DNA of 64,000 bases from Pseudomonas baetica. GTDB taxonomy: Bacteria > Pseudomonadota > Gammaproteobacteria > Pseudomonadales > Pseudomonadaceae. The first letter of the stretch is position 1. The number at the start of each line of letters is the position of its first letter. The notes beneath the pieces were generated by a model that ran no database searches, was not told the origin of the DNA, and saw only the letters and a program-made list of their open reading frames with translations. This document shows, in pieces, positions 33,157 to 42,032 of this stretch. The stretch spans positions 88,406 to 152,405 of the forward strand of contig NZ_JAIHLQ010000017.1 of the NCBI RefSeq assembly GCF_019733355.1, in the 5' to 3' direction. Made by a program: the position numbers and the translations under genes.

Positions 33157-34608
33157 TCAGCGTTGCGCTGCAGGGACGCCTTGCGGCTCGGCTTGTGTCT
33201 TGCCAGCAGCGGCAGGCGGGTTGGCCGGCCAGGCTTTGCGGTCCAGGTCCAGATCCGGGAACTTGCTCGAATCGAATACCGGGGTCTTGATGCCGGCCGA
33301 ACGCTGGTCATCGTAGTCACGCAGGATACGCATGCCGACCTTGAACAGCAGGAACAGCGCGATCAGGTTAACGAACGCCAGCATGGTCATGGTGATGTCG
33401 GCGAAGGCGAACACGGTGCCGAGGTTTTCGATGGCACCCCAGAAGATCAACACCAGTACCAGCGCACGGTAGCCGATCAGCGCCTTGCGGTTTTCACCGA
33501 TCAGGAAGCGCAGATTGCTTTCGCCCAGGTAGTAGTTGTAGAGAATCGAGGTGAACACGAACAGCGCCAGCGCCACCGAGATGAACATCCGGCCCCAGTC
33601 ACCAACCACGGCGGCCAGCGAGTTTTGGGTCAGGGCAATGCCGTCGCCTTCGAAGCCCGGGGTGTAGAAACCGGAGAGCAGGATCAGCAGCGCGGTGCAG
33701 GTGCAGATCACGAAGGTATCGAGGAACACGCTGAACGCTTGAACCACACCTTGTGCCACCGGGTGCTCGACCGACGCCACAGCCGCCACGTTCGGTGCAC
33801 TGCCCAGACCGGCTTCGTTGGCGAATACACCACGCTTCACGCCCATCACGATCGCGGTGCCGATCAGGCCGCCGAAGGCCTGGTCGAGACCGAAGGCGCT
33901 CTTGACGATGGTCATCAGCATGGCGGGTACTTGGTCGATTTGCAGCACGATCACGTAGATGGTCACGCCGATGTAGATCAGGGTTTTCACCGGCACCAGC
34001 AGGTCAGCGACCTTGGCGATGCGTTTGATCCCGCCGATGAACACCAGGCCCAGCAACACCGCCAGGCCGATGCCTGTGTAGGTGGTGTCGAAGCCGAAGG
34101 CGTTGTTCAGCGAGTGGGTCACGGCGTGGGCTTGCAGGCCGTTGAAGGCGAAACCGAAGGTCACCAGCAACAGGAATGCCATGACCATACCCAGCCAGCG
34201 CTTCTGCAGACCGTGCTGGATGTAGTAGGACGGGCCGCCACGGTAGGTGCCGTCGGAGTCGGTACGTTTGTAGAGCTGACCGAGCGAGCATTCAAAGAAG
34301 CTGCTGGACATGCCGACCAGAGCGGTGACCCACATCCAGAACACTGCACCTGGCCCACCCAGGGTCACGGCGATGCCGACACCTGCGATGTTGCCTGCAC
34401 CGACGCGGCCGGCGAGGCTGAGCATCAGGGCCTGGAACGAGCTGAGTTGCCCGGCGCTGCTTTTCAGGCTGTCGCGGAACACCGCGAACATGTGGAAGAA
34501 GTGACGAAATTGAACGAAACGCGAGCGAATCGTGAAGTAGCTACCGAGCCCGACAATGAGCACGATCAGTACTTTCCCTGAGAGGAAGTCGTTGATGACT
34601 TCGAGCAT
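33157..34608 (-). CDS. Sodium/alanine-type amino acid symporter (AGCS family)
   Basis: 483 aa from ATG 34608 (GAGGATAAATCC upstream). Inner-membrane sodium:amino acid symporter with about 11 membrane segments; the family signature lies in GVFANEAGLGSAPNVAAVAS, and the N-terminal GRVGAGNIAGVGIAVTLGGP motif is also present. Charged tail after about 445. It lies between aspartase and asparaginase genes, so uptake of alanine, glycine or possibly Asn/Asp-related amino acids is suggested; the family alone supports alanine or glycine. Confidence 0.88.
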   Translation of the reverse strand: MLEVINDFLSGKVLIVLIVGLGSYFTIRSRFVQFRHFFHMFAVFRDSLKSSAGQLSSFQALMLSLAGRVGAGNIAGVGIAVTLGGPGAVFWMWVTALVGMSSSFFECSLGQLYKRTDSDGTYRGGPSYYIQHGLQKRWLGMVMAFLLLVTFGFAFNGLQAHAVTHSLNNAFGFDTTYTGIGLAVLLGLVFIGGIKRIAKVADLLVPVKTLIYIGVTIYVIVLQIDQVPAMLMTIVKSAFGLDQAFGGLIGTAIVMGVKRGVFANEAGLGSAPNVAAVASVEHPVAQGVVQAFSVFLDTFVICTCTALLILLSGFYTPGFEGDGIALTQNSLAAVVGDWGRMFISVALALFVFTSILYNYYLGESNLRFLIGENRKALIGYRALVLVLIFWGAIENLGTVFAFADITMTMLAFVNLIALFLLFKVGMRILRDYDDQRSAGIKTPVFDSSKFPDLDLDRKAWPANPPAAAGKTQAEPQGVPAAQR

Positions 34609-34910
34609 GGATTTATCCTCGCTGTTTTTTGTGTAAGCAAATACTGGATGGTAGAAACATCGTGTTACACCAGCGTGCACGCGGCACAGCAGGAGAGGCG
34701 ATGATTTCGTCCCGGATCCATTTCGCGGGTTTGTTATTAGTTCGGGTTTCGCATGGGTTATGGCCTCGTTACCGACGACCGCTCACGCGAAGAGGGGCGG
34801 CACTATACCTATCAGTGCGGCGCCCGTCTGCACGGTTGTGGTGCAAGCGACGAAACGAAGCTTTGAAACACCCGACGTTACCGGCGCCGGGCTTGTGCAG
34901 GGATTGCTGT
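34609..34910. other. Intergenic region between the symporter and REP 5
   Basis: About 300 bases upstream of the symporter gene. No convincing coding frame, RNA gene or clear promoter motif is visible. The symporter promoter should be here, in the AT-richer stretch at 34615-34660. Confidence 0.5.
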
Positions 34911-35000
34911 CTGTGGGTGCGGGTTTGCTCGCGAATGCGGTGTGTCAGGTTCATTTTGGTCGACTGACACGACGCCTTCGCGAGCAAGCCCGCTCCCACA
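34911..35000. repeat. REP inverted pair 5
   Basis: Left arm TGTGGGTGCGGGTTTGCTCG with two changes, right arm TTCGCGAGCAAGCCCGCTCC. It lies between the aspartase terminator and the symporter promoter region. Confidence 0.88.
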
Positions 35001-35042
35001 TGAAGCAACCCCCAGACATACGGGTCTCAGGGGCAGAGCGTT

Positions 35043-35080
35043 AAAAAAAAGGGCCTGGGGACTGATCCCCAGGCCCTCAA
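35043..35080 (-). terminator. Intrinsic terminator after aspA
   Basis: GGGCCTGGGG/CCCCAGGCCC, a 10-bp perfect stem with a 6-base loop and a T-run of eight on the minus strand. It separates aspA from the downstream symporter gene. Confidence 0.9.
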
Positions 35081-35139
35081 AAGGTGAGAGGTGTCTAGTC
35101 CCTCGACCTGGTGAGCGGTGCTACACACATCACGTCGGT

Positions 35140-36564
35140 TCAGCCTTTGAGCGGAACCAGACGCGGAGCAATCATGTTTTCCGGGCGCAGGATGTCGGCG
35201 AGCATGGCTTCGTCGAGCAGACCTTCTTCGCGCACCAGTTCCAGCACGCCGCGGCCGCTTTCAAGGGCGATACGGGCAATGCGGGTGGCGTTTTTGTAGC
35301 CGATGTACGGGTTCAGTGCGGTGACCAGACCGATCGAGTGTTCGACCAGTTCGCGGCAGCGCGCTTCGTTGGCGGTGATGCCGACGATGCAGTGCTCGCG
35401 CAGCATGTCCATGGCGCGCTGCAGCAGACGGATCGAGTCGAGGATCTTGAAGGCGATCAGCGGCTCCATCACGTTCAGTTGCAGTTGGCCGCCTTCGGCT
35501 GCCATGGTCAGCGCCAAGTCGTTACCGATGACCTGAAAGGCCACCTGGTTCACGGCTTCCGGAATAACCGGGTTGACCTTGCCTGGCATGATCGAGCTGC
35601 CTGGCTGACGTGCCGGCAGGTTGATTTCGTTGATGCCGGTGCGCGGGCCGCTGGACAGCAGGCGCAGGTCGTTGCAGATCTTCGACAGCTTGACCGCGGT
35701 GCGCTTGAGCATGCCGGAGAACAGCACGAAGGCGCCCATGTCGGAGGTGGCTTCGATCAGGTCGGCGGCGGGCACCAGCGGTTGACCGCTGATCAGCGCC
35801 AGACGCTGGACAGCCAGGGCCTGATAGCGTGGGTCGGCGTTGATGCCGGTACCAATGGCGGTACCGCCCAGGTTCACTTCAGTCAGCAGTTCCGGGGCCA
35901 GCGTCTTCAGACGGGCCAGGTCTTCGCCCATGGTGGTGGCGAAGGCACGGAATTCCTGGCCGAGGGTCATCGGCACGGCGTCTTGCAGTTGGGTGCGGCC
36001 CATTTTCAGGACGTGGTTGAATTCTTCACCCTTGGCTGCGAATGCCTTGATCAGGCTGTCGAGGCTGGCCAGCAGCGAGTCGTGGCCCAGCAGCAGACCC
36101 AGACGGATCGCGGTCGGGTAGGCGTCGTTGGTCGACTGCGCCATGTTCACGTCGTCGTTCGGGTGCAGGTACTGGTACTCGCCTTTCTGGTGACCCATTG
36201 CTTCGAGCGCAATGTTGGCGATCACTTCGTTGGCGTTCATGTTGGTGGAAGTACCGGCGCCACCTTGAATCATGTCGACCACGAACTCTTCGTGGAAATC
36301 ACCGCGGATCAATCGGGCACAGGCTTCGCTGATGGCAGCGTGCTTGGCTTCGCTCAGATGACCCAACTCTCGGTTGGCGTCAGCGGCGGCCTGTTTGACC
36401 ATCGCCAGACCGACAACCAGTTTCGGGTAATGCGAAATCGGAACGCCCGAGAGGCGGAAGTTGTTCACCGCTCGCAGGGTCTGGATGCCGTAATACGCTT
36501 GAGCCGGTACTTCGAGGGCGCCAAGCAGGTCGTTTTCTGTGCGGAAAGATGCAGCGGAGGACAT
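35140..36564 (-). CDS. aspA: Aspartate ammonia-lyase (aspartase)
   Basis: 474 aa from ATG 36564 (MSSAASFRTEND); ATG 36576 in frame would add four residues. Converts aspartate to fumarate and ammonia. Fumarase/aspartase superfamily signature GSSIMPGKVNP (with the catalytic serine loop), GAGTSTNMNANEV, and HPNDDVNMAQSTNDAYPTA are all present. Together with the asparaginase and the symporter it channels Asn/Asp carbon into the TCA cycle. It is divergent from a LysR-type gene 180 bases away that may regulate it. Confidence 0.93.
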   Translation of the reverse strand: MSSAASFRTENDLLGALEVPAQAYYGIQTLRAVNNFRLSGVPISHYPKLVVGLAMVKQAAADANRELGHLSEAKHAAISEACARLIRGDFHEEFVVDMIQGGAGTSTNMNANEVIANIALEAMGHQKGEYQYLHPNDDVNMAQSTNDAYPTAIRLGLLLGHDSLLASLDSLIKAFAAKGEEFNHVLKMGRTQLQDAVPMTLGQEFRAFATTMGEDLARLKTLAPELLTEVNLGGTAIGTGINADPRYQALAVQRLALISGQPLVPAADLIEATSDMGAFVLFSGMLKRTAVKLSKICNDLRLLSSGPRTGINEINLPARQPGSSIMPGKVNPVIPEAVNQVAFQVIGNDLALTMAAEGGQLQLNVMEPLIAFKILDSIRLLQRAMDMLREHCIVGITANEARCRELVEHSIGLVTALNPYIGYKNATRIARIALESGRGVLELVREEGLLDEAMLADILRPENMIAPRLVPLKG

Positions 36565-36744
36565 GATGGAAATCATCTCAATATGGACCCGGTCTGTGCC
36601 GGAACGCTGCGAATGCTAGGCTTGTGGGGCATTTTGGGCCAATGCTGTTCAGCACTGGCCTATGCACATTCGGCATAATGCCCGTGTGACGCCGCGTGCG
36701 CGGCAGACGTGTGACCTGTTTTGGTGCGTGTCCGGGAGGACGTG

Positions 36745-37653
36745 ATGAATCTGGAAAGCAAATGGCTTGAGGACTTCAGTGCTCTGGCCGCCACCCGCAG
36801 CTTCTCGCAGGCCGCCGAGCGGCGCTTCGTGACCCAGCCGGCCTTCAGTCGACGGATCCGCAGCCTTGAGGCGGCGCTGGGGCTGACGTTGGTCAACCGC
36901 TCGCGCACGCCGGTCGAGCTGACGGCGGCAGGGCAGTTGTTTCTGGTGACCGCGCGTACTGTGGTCGAACAACTCGGCGAAGTGCTGCGCCATCTGCATC
37001 ATCTGGAAGGCGGGCAGGGCGAGGTGATGCAGGTTGCTGCCGCTCACTCGCTGGCGTTGGGCTTCTTTCCGCGCTGGATCGCGCAGTTGCGCAACGAAGG
37101 GCTGAACATTGCCACGCGGTTGGTGGCGACCAACGTCGGCGACGCCGTGCATGCGTTGCGCGAGGGTGGTTGCGATCTGATGCTGGCGTTCTATGACCCG
37201 GACGCGGCGATGCAGATGGACCCGGAGATTTTCCCGTCGCTGCATCTGGGCCAGACGGAGATGCTCCCGGTGTGCGCGGCGGATGCCGATGGCAAACCGC
37301 TGTTCGATCTGGAAGGTGAAGCCAGCGTGCCGCTGCTCGCCTACAGCGCCGGGGCTTTTCTCGGACGCTCTGTGAACGGTTTGCTGCGCCAGCGTCAACT
37401 GCGGTTTACCACCATTTATGAAACCGCCATGGCCGACAGCCTGAAAAGCATGGCGCTGGAAGGCCTCGGCATTGCCTGGGTGCCACAACTGAGCGTGCGT
37501 GCCGAACTGGCACGCGGTGAACTCGTTGTGTGCGGCGGCCCGCAATGGCATGTGCCACTGGAGATTCGTCTGTACCGCTGCGCACTGGTGCGCAAGGCCA
37601 ACGTCCGTCTGCTGTGGCGCAAGCTAGAAGGTGGCGCCGCACAAAACACCTGA
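36745..37653 (+). CDS. LysR-family regulator
   Basis: 302 aa from ATG 36745, with GGGAGGA at 36733-36739. N-terminal HTH (WLEDFSALAATRSFSQAAER, TQPAFSRRIRSLEAALG) and a C-terminal PBP2-type effector domain with IAWVPQLSVRAELARGELVV near the end. Divergent from aspA, the usual arrangement for a LysR-type gene controlling its neighbour; conserved beside aspA in Pseudomonas as I recall it. Confidence 0.88.
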   Translation: MNLESKWLEDFSALAATRSFSQAAERRFVTQPAFSRRIRSLEAALGLTLVNRSRTPVELTAAGQLFLVTARTVVEQLGEVLRHLHHLEGGQGEVMQVAAAHSLALGFFPRWIAQLRNEGLNIATRLVATNVGDAVHALREGGCDLMLAFYDPDAAMQMDPEIFPSLHLGQTEMLPVCAADADGKPLFDLEGEASVPLLAYSAGAFLGRSVNGLLRQRQLRFTTIYETAMADSLKSMALEGLGIAWVPQLSVRAELARGELVVCGGPQWHVPLEIRLYRCALVRKANVRLLWRKLEGGAAQNT

Positions 37654-37668
37654 ACCCATCGAATAACC

Positions 37669-37760
37669 CTGTGGGAGCTGGCTTGCCAGCGATTGCGGTT
37701 GGCCAGTCACCCTCAATGTTTGCTGACACGACGTCATCGCTGGCAAGCCAGCTCCCACAA
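37669..37760. repeat. REP inverted pair 6 (GAGCTGGCTTGCCAGCGAT subfamily)
   Basis: Arms TGTGGGAGCTGGCTTGCCAG and TCGCTGGCAAGCCAGCTCCC. The core differs consistently from the GCGGGCTTGCTCGCGAA type. The only other example in the window is at 49107. Confidence 0.88.
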
Positions 37761-37864
37761 GGGATTTGCGGTGTTTCTGGACTGACCTTCAAGTCAATAA
37801 AACCGGGCCTTTGCGTCATTTGACAGATGGTCGCCCAGGGGGCTGTTTATTGCTTTCTTTGCGG

Positions 37865-37870
37865 TATACT
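37865..37870 (+). promoter_or_regulatory. Probable -10 element of purE leader
   Basis: TATACT, a near-consensus -10, about 110 bases before purE. A -35 at 17 bases is poor (GCTGTT), so the promoter assignment is moderate. Confidence 0.45.
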
Positions 37871-37881
37871 ACGCGGCCTTC

Positions 37882-37944
37882 GGCCGGTACGTCCGGCCAT
37901 TTTTCCTACAACAAGCCACGCATTCTGCGTGGCTTGTTGTTTTT
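37882..37944 (+). terminator. Two tandem terminator-like hairpins in the purE leader
   Basis: Hairpin 1: GGCCGG/CCGGCC around TACGT (37882-37898), then a T-run. Hairpin 2: a perfect 13-bp stem CAACAAGCCACGC/GCGTGGCTTGTTG (37909-37939) followed by five T. Both are between the probable -10 and the purE start (37983), so transcripts would have to read through them to reach purE. An overlapping GGCC TTC GGCC alternative (37875-37885) competes with hairpin 1. Confidence 0.65.
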
Positions 37945-37982
37945 GACGCGCCTGCGGGCGCCCAGAGAGAAGAGGCGCGACG

Positions 37983-38474
37983 ATGAGTGCACTGGTTGGC
38001 GTGATCATGGGCTCCAAGTCCGATTGGTCCACCCTTAGCCACACCGCCGATATGCTGGAAAAGCTCGGCATCCCGTACGAGGTCAAAGTGGTCTCTGCCC
38101 ACCGCACCCCGGATTTGCTGTTCCAGTACGCCGAAGAGGCTGAAAGCCGCGGTATCGAGGTGATTATCGCCGGTGCCGGTGGCGCAGCTCACCTGCCAGG
38201 CATGTGTGCGGCCAAGACCCACCTGCCGGTACTGGGCGTTCCGGTGCAGTCGGCCATGCTCTCGGGCGTCGACTCGCTGCTGTCGATCGTGCAGATGCCG
38301 GCCGGCATTCCGGTCGCCACTCTGGCCATCGGCAAAGCAGGTGCGATCAACGCGGCCCTGCTCTCGGCGAGCATCCTCGGCGCCAAGCATCCACAGTTTC
38401 ACGCGGTACTGAAAACCTTCCGTGCCGAGCAGACAGACAGCGTCCTGGACAATCCAGACCCACGTATTGCCTGA
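37983..38474 (+). CDS. purE: N5-carboxyaminoimidazole ribonucleotide mutase
   Basis: 163 aa. Converts N5-CAIR to CAIR in purine synthesis, in the cytoplasm. Class I PurE: VGVIMGSKSDWSTLS at the N-terminus, VVSAHRTPDLLFQYAEEA, and AGAGGAAHLPGMCAAKT, the active-site loops. Partner purK follows with 10 bases between. Transcription appears to pass through strong leader hairpins. Confidence 0.95.
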   Translation: MSALVGVIMGSKSDWSTLSHTADMLEKLGIPYEVKVVSAHRTPDLLFQYAEEAESRGIEVIIAGAGGAAHLPGMCAAKTHLPVLGVPVQSAMLSGVDSLLSIVQMPAGIPVATLAIGKAGAINAALLSASILGAKHPQFHAVLKTFRAEQTDSVLDNPDPRIA

Positions 38475-38484
38475 GGTTGTTGAG

Positions 38485-39567
38485 ATGAAGATCGGTGTAA
38501 TCGGTGGCGGCCAGTTGGGCCGTATGTTGGCCCTGGCGGGGACTCCGCTGGGCATGAACTTCGCTTTCCTCGACCCAGCGCCGGACGCTTGCGCCGCGGC
38601 GTTGGGTGAACACCTGCGGGCCGATTACGGCGATCAGGATCATCTGCGCCAGTTGGCCGATGAAGTCGATCTGGTGACCTTCGAGTTCGAAAGCGTCCCG
38701 GCTGAAACCGTAGCGTTTCTCTCGCAATTCGTGCCGGTCTACCCGAGCGCTGAAGCCCTGCGCATTGCTCGCGACCGCTGGTTCGAGAAGAGCATGTTCA
38801 AGGATCTGGGGATTCCAACCCCAGCCTTCGCCGACATCCAATCGCAAGCTGATCTGGACGCCGCCGTCGCTTCCATCGGTCTGCCGGCCGTGCTGAAAAC
38901 CCGCACGCTGGGTTACGACGGCAAGGGCCAGAAAGTCCTGCGCAAGCCTGAAGATGTGGTCGGCACTTTCGCCGAACTCGGTAGCGTCGCCTGTTTGCTG
39001 GAAGGCTTCGTGCCGTTCACCGGTGAAGTCTCGCTGATCGCCGTGCGCGCTCGCGATGGCGAAACCAGGTTCTACCCGTTGGTGCACAACACCCACGACA
39101 GCGGCATCCTCAAGCTGTCCGTTGCCAGCACCGATCACCCGTTGCAAGCGCTGGCCGAAGACTATTCCAGCCGCGTGCTCAAGCAACTGGATTACGTCGG
39201 CGTGATGGCGTTCGAGTTCTTTGAAGTCGACGGTGGCCTGAAGGCCAACGAAATCGCCCCGCGCGTGCACAACTCCGGGCACTGGACCACCGAAGGCGCC
39301 GAGTGCAGCCAGTTCGAAAACCACCTGCGCGCCGTTGCCGGCCTGCCGCTGGGTTCGACCGCCAAAGTCGGCGAGAGCGCGATGCTCAACTTCATCGGTG
39401 TCGTACCGCCGGTAGAGAAAGTCATCGCCATCGAAGATTGCCATCTGCATCACTACGGCAAGGCGTTCAAGGCCGGACGCAAGGTCGGTCACGCCAACCT
39501 GCGTTGCGCCGACATGGCCACGCTCCAGGCGCAGATCGTCAAGGTCCAAGCGCTGATCGCCGAGTAA
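38485..39567 (+). CDS. purK: 5-(carboxyamino)imidazole ribonucleotide synthase
   Basis: 360 aa from ATG 38485 (GAGGTTGTTGAG upstream); an upstream in-frame ATG inside purE is not supported. Makes N5-CAIR from AIR, bicarbonate and ATP. ATP-grasp enzyme: IGVIGGGQLGRMLALAG dinucleotide-like loop, VLKTRTLGYDGKGQ glycine loop, NEIAPRVHNSGHWTTEGA catalytic segment. Operon with purE. Confidence 0.95.
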   Translation: MKIGVIGGGQLGRMLALAGTPLGMNFAFLDPAPDACAAALGEHLRADYGDQDHLRQLADEVDLVTFEFESVPAETVAFLSQFVPVYPSAEALRIARDRWFEKSMFKDLGIPTPAFADIQSQADLDAAVASIGLPAVLKTRTLGYDGKGQKVLRKPEDVVGTFAELGSVACLLEGFVPFTGEVSLIAVRARDGETRFYPLVHNTHDSGILKLSVASTDHPLQALAEDYSSRVLKQLDYVGVMAFEFFEVDGGLKANEIAPRVHNSGHWTTEGAECSQFENHLRAVAGLPLGSTAKVGESAMLNFIGVVPPVEKVIAIEDCHLHHYGKAFKAGRKVGHANLRCADMATLQAQIVKVQALIAE

Positions 39568-39676
39568 AACACTTTCATGTGGCAGCGGCGGAACCATTCA
39601 GGGGCCGCCGTTCTCTCATGGCAGGATGCGAAAGTCTGACTAGGCTTCGCATATCGACCATCAAGAGGGAAGTGCC

Positions 39677-39922
39677 ATGGGAATTATCGGAACCATCTTT
39701 ATCGGCTTGATCGTCGGCCTGCTGGCGCGGTTCCTGAAACCGGGCGATGACAGCATGGGCTGGATCATGACCATCCTGCTCGGTATCGGCGGTTCGCTGG
39801 CGGCCACTTACGGCGGCCAGGCTTTGGGCATCTATCAGGCAGGTCAGGGCGCAGGCTTCTTCGGCGCGCTGGTCGGCGCGATCGTGTTGCTGGTGATCTA
39901 CGGCCTGATCAAAAAGAACTGA
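39677..39922 (+). CDS. GlsB/YeaQ/YmgE family small membrane protein
   Basis: 81 aa, with three predicted membrane helices (IIGTIFIGLIVGLLARF, MGWIMTILLGIGGSLAA, GAGFFGALVGAIVLLVIYGL) rich in Gly and Ala. The family is annotated transglycosylase-associated and is often stress-induced; its function is not firmly known. GAGGGAAG precedes the ATG. A hairpin follows at 39935-39965. Confidence 0.88.
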   Translation: MGIIGTIFIGLIVGLLARFLKPGDDSMGWIMTILLGIGGSLAATYGGQALGIYQAGQGAGFFGALVGAIVLLVIYGLIKKN

Positions 39923-39934
39923 TCCAAGCGACAA

Positions 39935-39965
39935 AGCCCTCTCTGCCAATCGGGCGGGGAGGGCT
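39935..39965 (+). terminator. Hairpin after the GlsB-like gene
   Basis: AGCCCTC/GAGGGCT arms with an inner GCC/GGC extension. There is no clear T-run, so it is a moderate call. Confidence 0.45.
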
Positions 39966-40008
39966 AGAATGCTCGGCGATTCATTCCTTTCTTTTTCCGA
40001 GCACCTTC

Positions 40009-40545
40009 ATGCGCCGTCTTCTGTTGACTCTCCTTTTCCTGGGCAGTGGTTTGGCCCACGCCGGCGAACTGCCGGAAACCGACTGGCTGGAACTGATGCC
40101 CAAGTCGGACCAAAAGGCCCTTGAGGCCATGCCTGAAATCGACCACAACTCCCCTGAAGCCACTGGCACCTTCACCGAGAAGGGCGGCATGAAACAGGCC
40201 AAGGGTCTGCCGGCGGTGATGTATTCGACCAAGACTGTGGCGGCGATGAATGGCAAGCACATCCGCATTGGCGGATACCCGGTGCCGCTTGAGTCCGACG
40301 CCAAGGGTCGCAGTACGCTGTTCTTCCTCGTGCCATATCCGGGCGCGTGCATCCATGTGCCGCCACCGCCGCCGAATCAACTGTTGCTGGTGCGCTACCC
40401 GAAAGGTCTGAAGCTCGATGACATCTATACGCCGCTGTGGGTGACCGGCACGCTGAAGATCGAGAAGGTCAGCAATGATCTGGCTGATGCGGCGTATGCG
40501 CTGGAAGCGGACAAGGTGCGGGTGGTGCAGGAATCTGATCTCTAA
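40009..40545 (+). CDS. DUF3299 periplasmic protein
   Basis: 178 aa. Signal peptide MRRLLLTLLFLGSGLAHA, then a DUF3299 core: WLELMPKSDQKALEAMPE, GYPVPLESDAKGRSTLFFLV, and PGACIHVPPPPPNQLLLVRY, with a conserved cysteine-histidine pair. The core recalls periplasmic metal-related accessory proteins, but no function is established. Single gene, with REP 7 downstream. Confidence 0.82.
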   Translation: MRRLLLTLLFLGSGLAHAGELPETDWLELMPKSDQKALEAMPEIDHNSPEATGTFTEKGGMKQAKGLPAVMYSTKTVAAMNGKHIRIGGYPVPLESDAKGRSTLFFLVPYPGACIHVPPPPPNQLLLVRYPKGLKLDDIYTPLWVTGTLKIEKVSNDLADAAYALEADKVRVVQESDL

Positions 40546-40564
40546 GATTTGGCGTAGAACCCAA

Positions 40565-40654
40565 TGTGTGATCGGGCTGGCTCGCGAATGCGGTCTGTCA
40601 GTCACATTGATGTTGCCTGATACGACGCTTTCGCGAGCAAGCCCGCTCCCACAG
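40565..40654. repeat. REP inverted pair 7
   Basis: Left arm shortened (GATCGGGCTGGCTCGCGAA), right arm TTCGCGAGCAAGCCCGCTCC intact. Lies between convergent genes. Confidence 0.85.
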
Positions 40655-40670
40655 TGTTATCCGGTGTTGG

Positions 40671-41570
40671 TTAGAGCGGTGCGCTGCGGATGCTGACACC
40701 CATGGTGTGAAGGGCACCGGGCGCCAGATTCACCACGTCATCCATTACATTCGCGGTCTCGATGCACAGCATGCGCTGCCAGCCATCGTTATCCATATCG
40801 CTGAGCGCTGCCGCGCGGTCGGTCCACGGGTTCCAGATCACAGCGGTGCGCGAACCCGTAGCCGTCAGCACGATACGCCGTTCCCACGTCGGGTCGATGA
40901 TGCTTAGCTGTGGCGGGGCGTCGAGGTAGATGCGGTCGGTTTCGCCGGCAAAGTGCAGATCACCTTGCTGGGTGACGGTCTTCCAGTCATCCAGCGTCTC
41001 GATGTAATTCAGGCCATCGACACCGTCGACGTGCACATTGCGCACATCGCTGACGGCGAAGTACGTGTGCAGCGCCTGGCTGAGGCTGACGGTATCGGCG
41101 CCCCGGTTGTGGCTGGTCAGGCTGAAGTGCAATTGATCATCCAGACGCAGGGTCAGGATCAGATCCACTTCATGGGGCCAGCCCGGCAATCCGCCTTCGG
41201 GGCAGGGCAGCTTGAACTCGACATTGATGCCGTTGGCCTCGGCTTCGATACCGCCCAGCGCCCAATCCATCGCCCTTACCAAACCATGCGCCGGCGCCGG
41301 TTCGTCACTGACGCGCATGGCTTTGACGCTCTGCGGATTGCGTTCGAACTTGCCGAACCACGGCCAGCACACCGGCACACCGGCGCGGATGCTCTTGCCG
41401 GTCTTGAAATCGGCCTTGTCGTTGAGCCAGATGATCGGCGGCTGGCCGTCGATCTGATAACTGAGGATGTGCGCGCCTTGCTGGGCCACCAGCACTTCGG
41501 CCTGACCGTGGCGAATGCGCCAGCAGTTCAGTTCATCCAGTTTCACGGCTTCAACGTTGGGCGGGTTCAT
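40671..41570 (-). CDS. D-hexose-6-phosphate mutarotase (YeaD-like)
   Basis: 299 aa from ATG 41570. Aldose 1-epimerase superfamily, interconverting alpha and beta anomers of glucose-6-phosphate. GAHILSYQIDGQPPIIWLN at the start, RAGVPVCWPWFGKF, PAHGLVRAMDW with the catalytic His, and a late CIETANVMDD with the catalytic Glu are all visible. Monocistronic. Confidence 0.87.
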   Translation of the reverse strand: MNPPNVEAVKLDELNCWRIRHGQAEVLVAQQGAHILSYQIDGQPPIIWLNDKADFKTGKSIRAGVPVCWPWFGKFERNPQSVKAMRVSDEPAPAHGLVRAMDWALGGIEAEANGINVEFKLPCPEGGLPGWPHEVDLILTLRLDDQLHFSLTSHNRGADTVSLSQALHTYFAVSDVRNVHVDGVDGLNYIETLDDWKTVTQQGDLHFAGETDRIYLDAPPQLSIIDPTWERRIVLTATGSRTAVIWNPWTDRAAALSDMDNDGWQRMLCIETANVMDDVVNLAPGALHTMGVSIRSAPL

Positions 41571-41627
41571 GGGACAGCTCTCGATCAGAAACAAGGACAA
41601 CTATCGACCGTAAAACGGCCGTGAGGT

Positions 41628-42032
41628 TTAGCGTGCGCGTGGAGGTACCGAACGGGTGCGACCGCTGCCGTCGATAGCGACGAAGACGAACACCGCTTCG
41701 GTGACTTTACGCCATTCGCTGGACAGCGGATCGTCGCTCCACACTTCGACCATCATCTGGATCGAGCTGCGGCCGATTTCCAGGGTCTGTGTATAAAAGG
41801 ACAATTGCGCGCCAACGGCCACTGGCACCAGGAACGCCATGCGATCAATGGCGACGGTCGCGACGCGGCCACCGGCCACACGGCTGGCCATTGCGGTGCC
41901 GGCCAGGTCCATTTGCGCGACCAGCCAGCCGCCGAAAATATCGCCAAAGCCATTGGTTTCACGCGGTAGCGCGGTGATTTGCAGGGCCAGATCGCCCTGC
42001 GGGATCGGATCTTCTTGTTCGAGCTCTATCAT
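41628..42032 (-). CDS. Acyl-CoA thioesterase (YciA-like hotdog fold)
   Basis: 134 aa. Hydrolyses acyl-CoA esters. The hotdog helix GDIFGGWLVAQMDLAGTAM carries the catalytic Asp, and VATVAIDRMAFLVPVAVGAQ and EAVFVFVAIDG strands follow the family. It ends about 57 bases upstream of the mutarotase gene and may be co-transcribed with it or separate. Confidence 0.88.
   Translation of the reverse strand: MIELEQEDPIPQGDLALQITALPRETNGFGDIFGGWLVAQMDLAGTAMASRVAGGRVATVAIDRMAFLVPVAVGAQLSFYTQTLEIGRSSIQMMVEVWSDDPLSSEWRKVTEAVFVFVAIDGSGRTRSVPPRAR

Noticed and set aside
33163..34581. 472-codon plus-strand frame antisense to the AGCS symporter
   Set aside because: His/Gln/Glu-rich shadow frame without domain or start signal.
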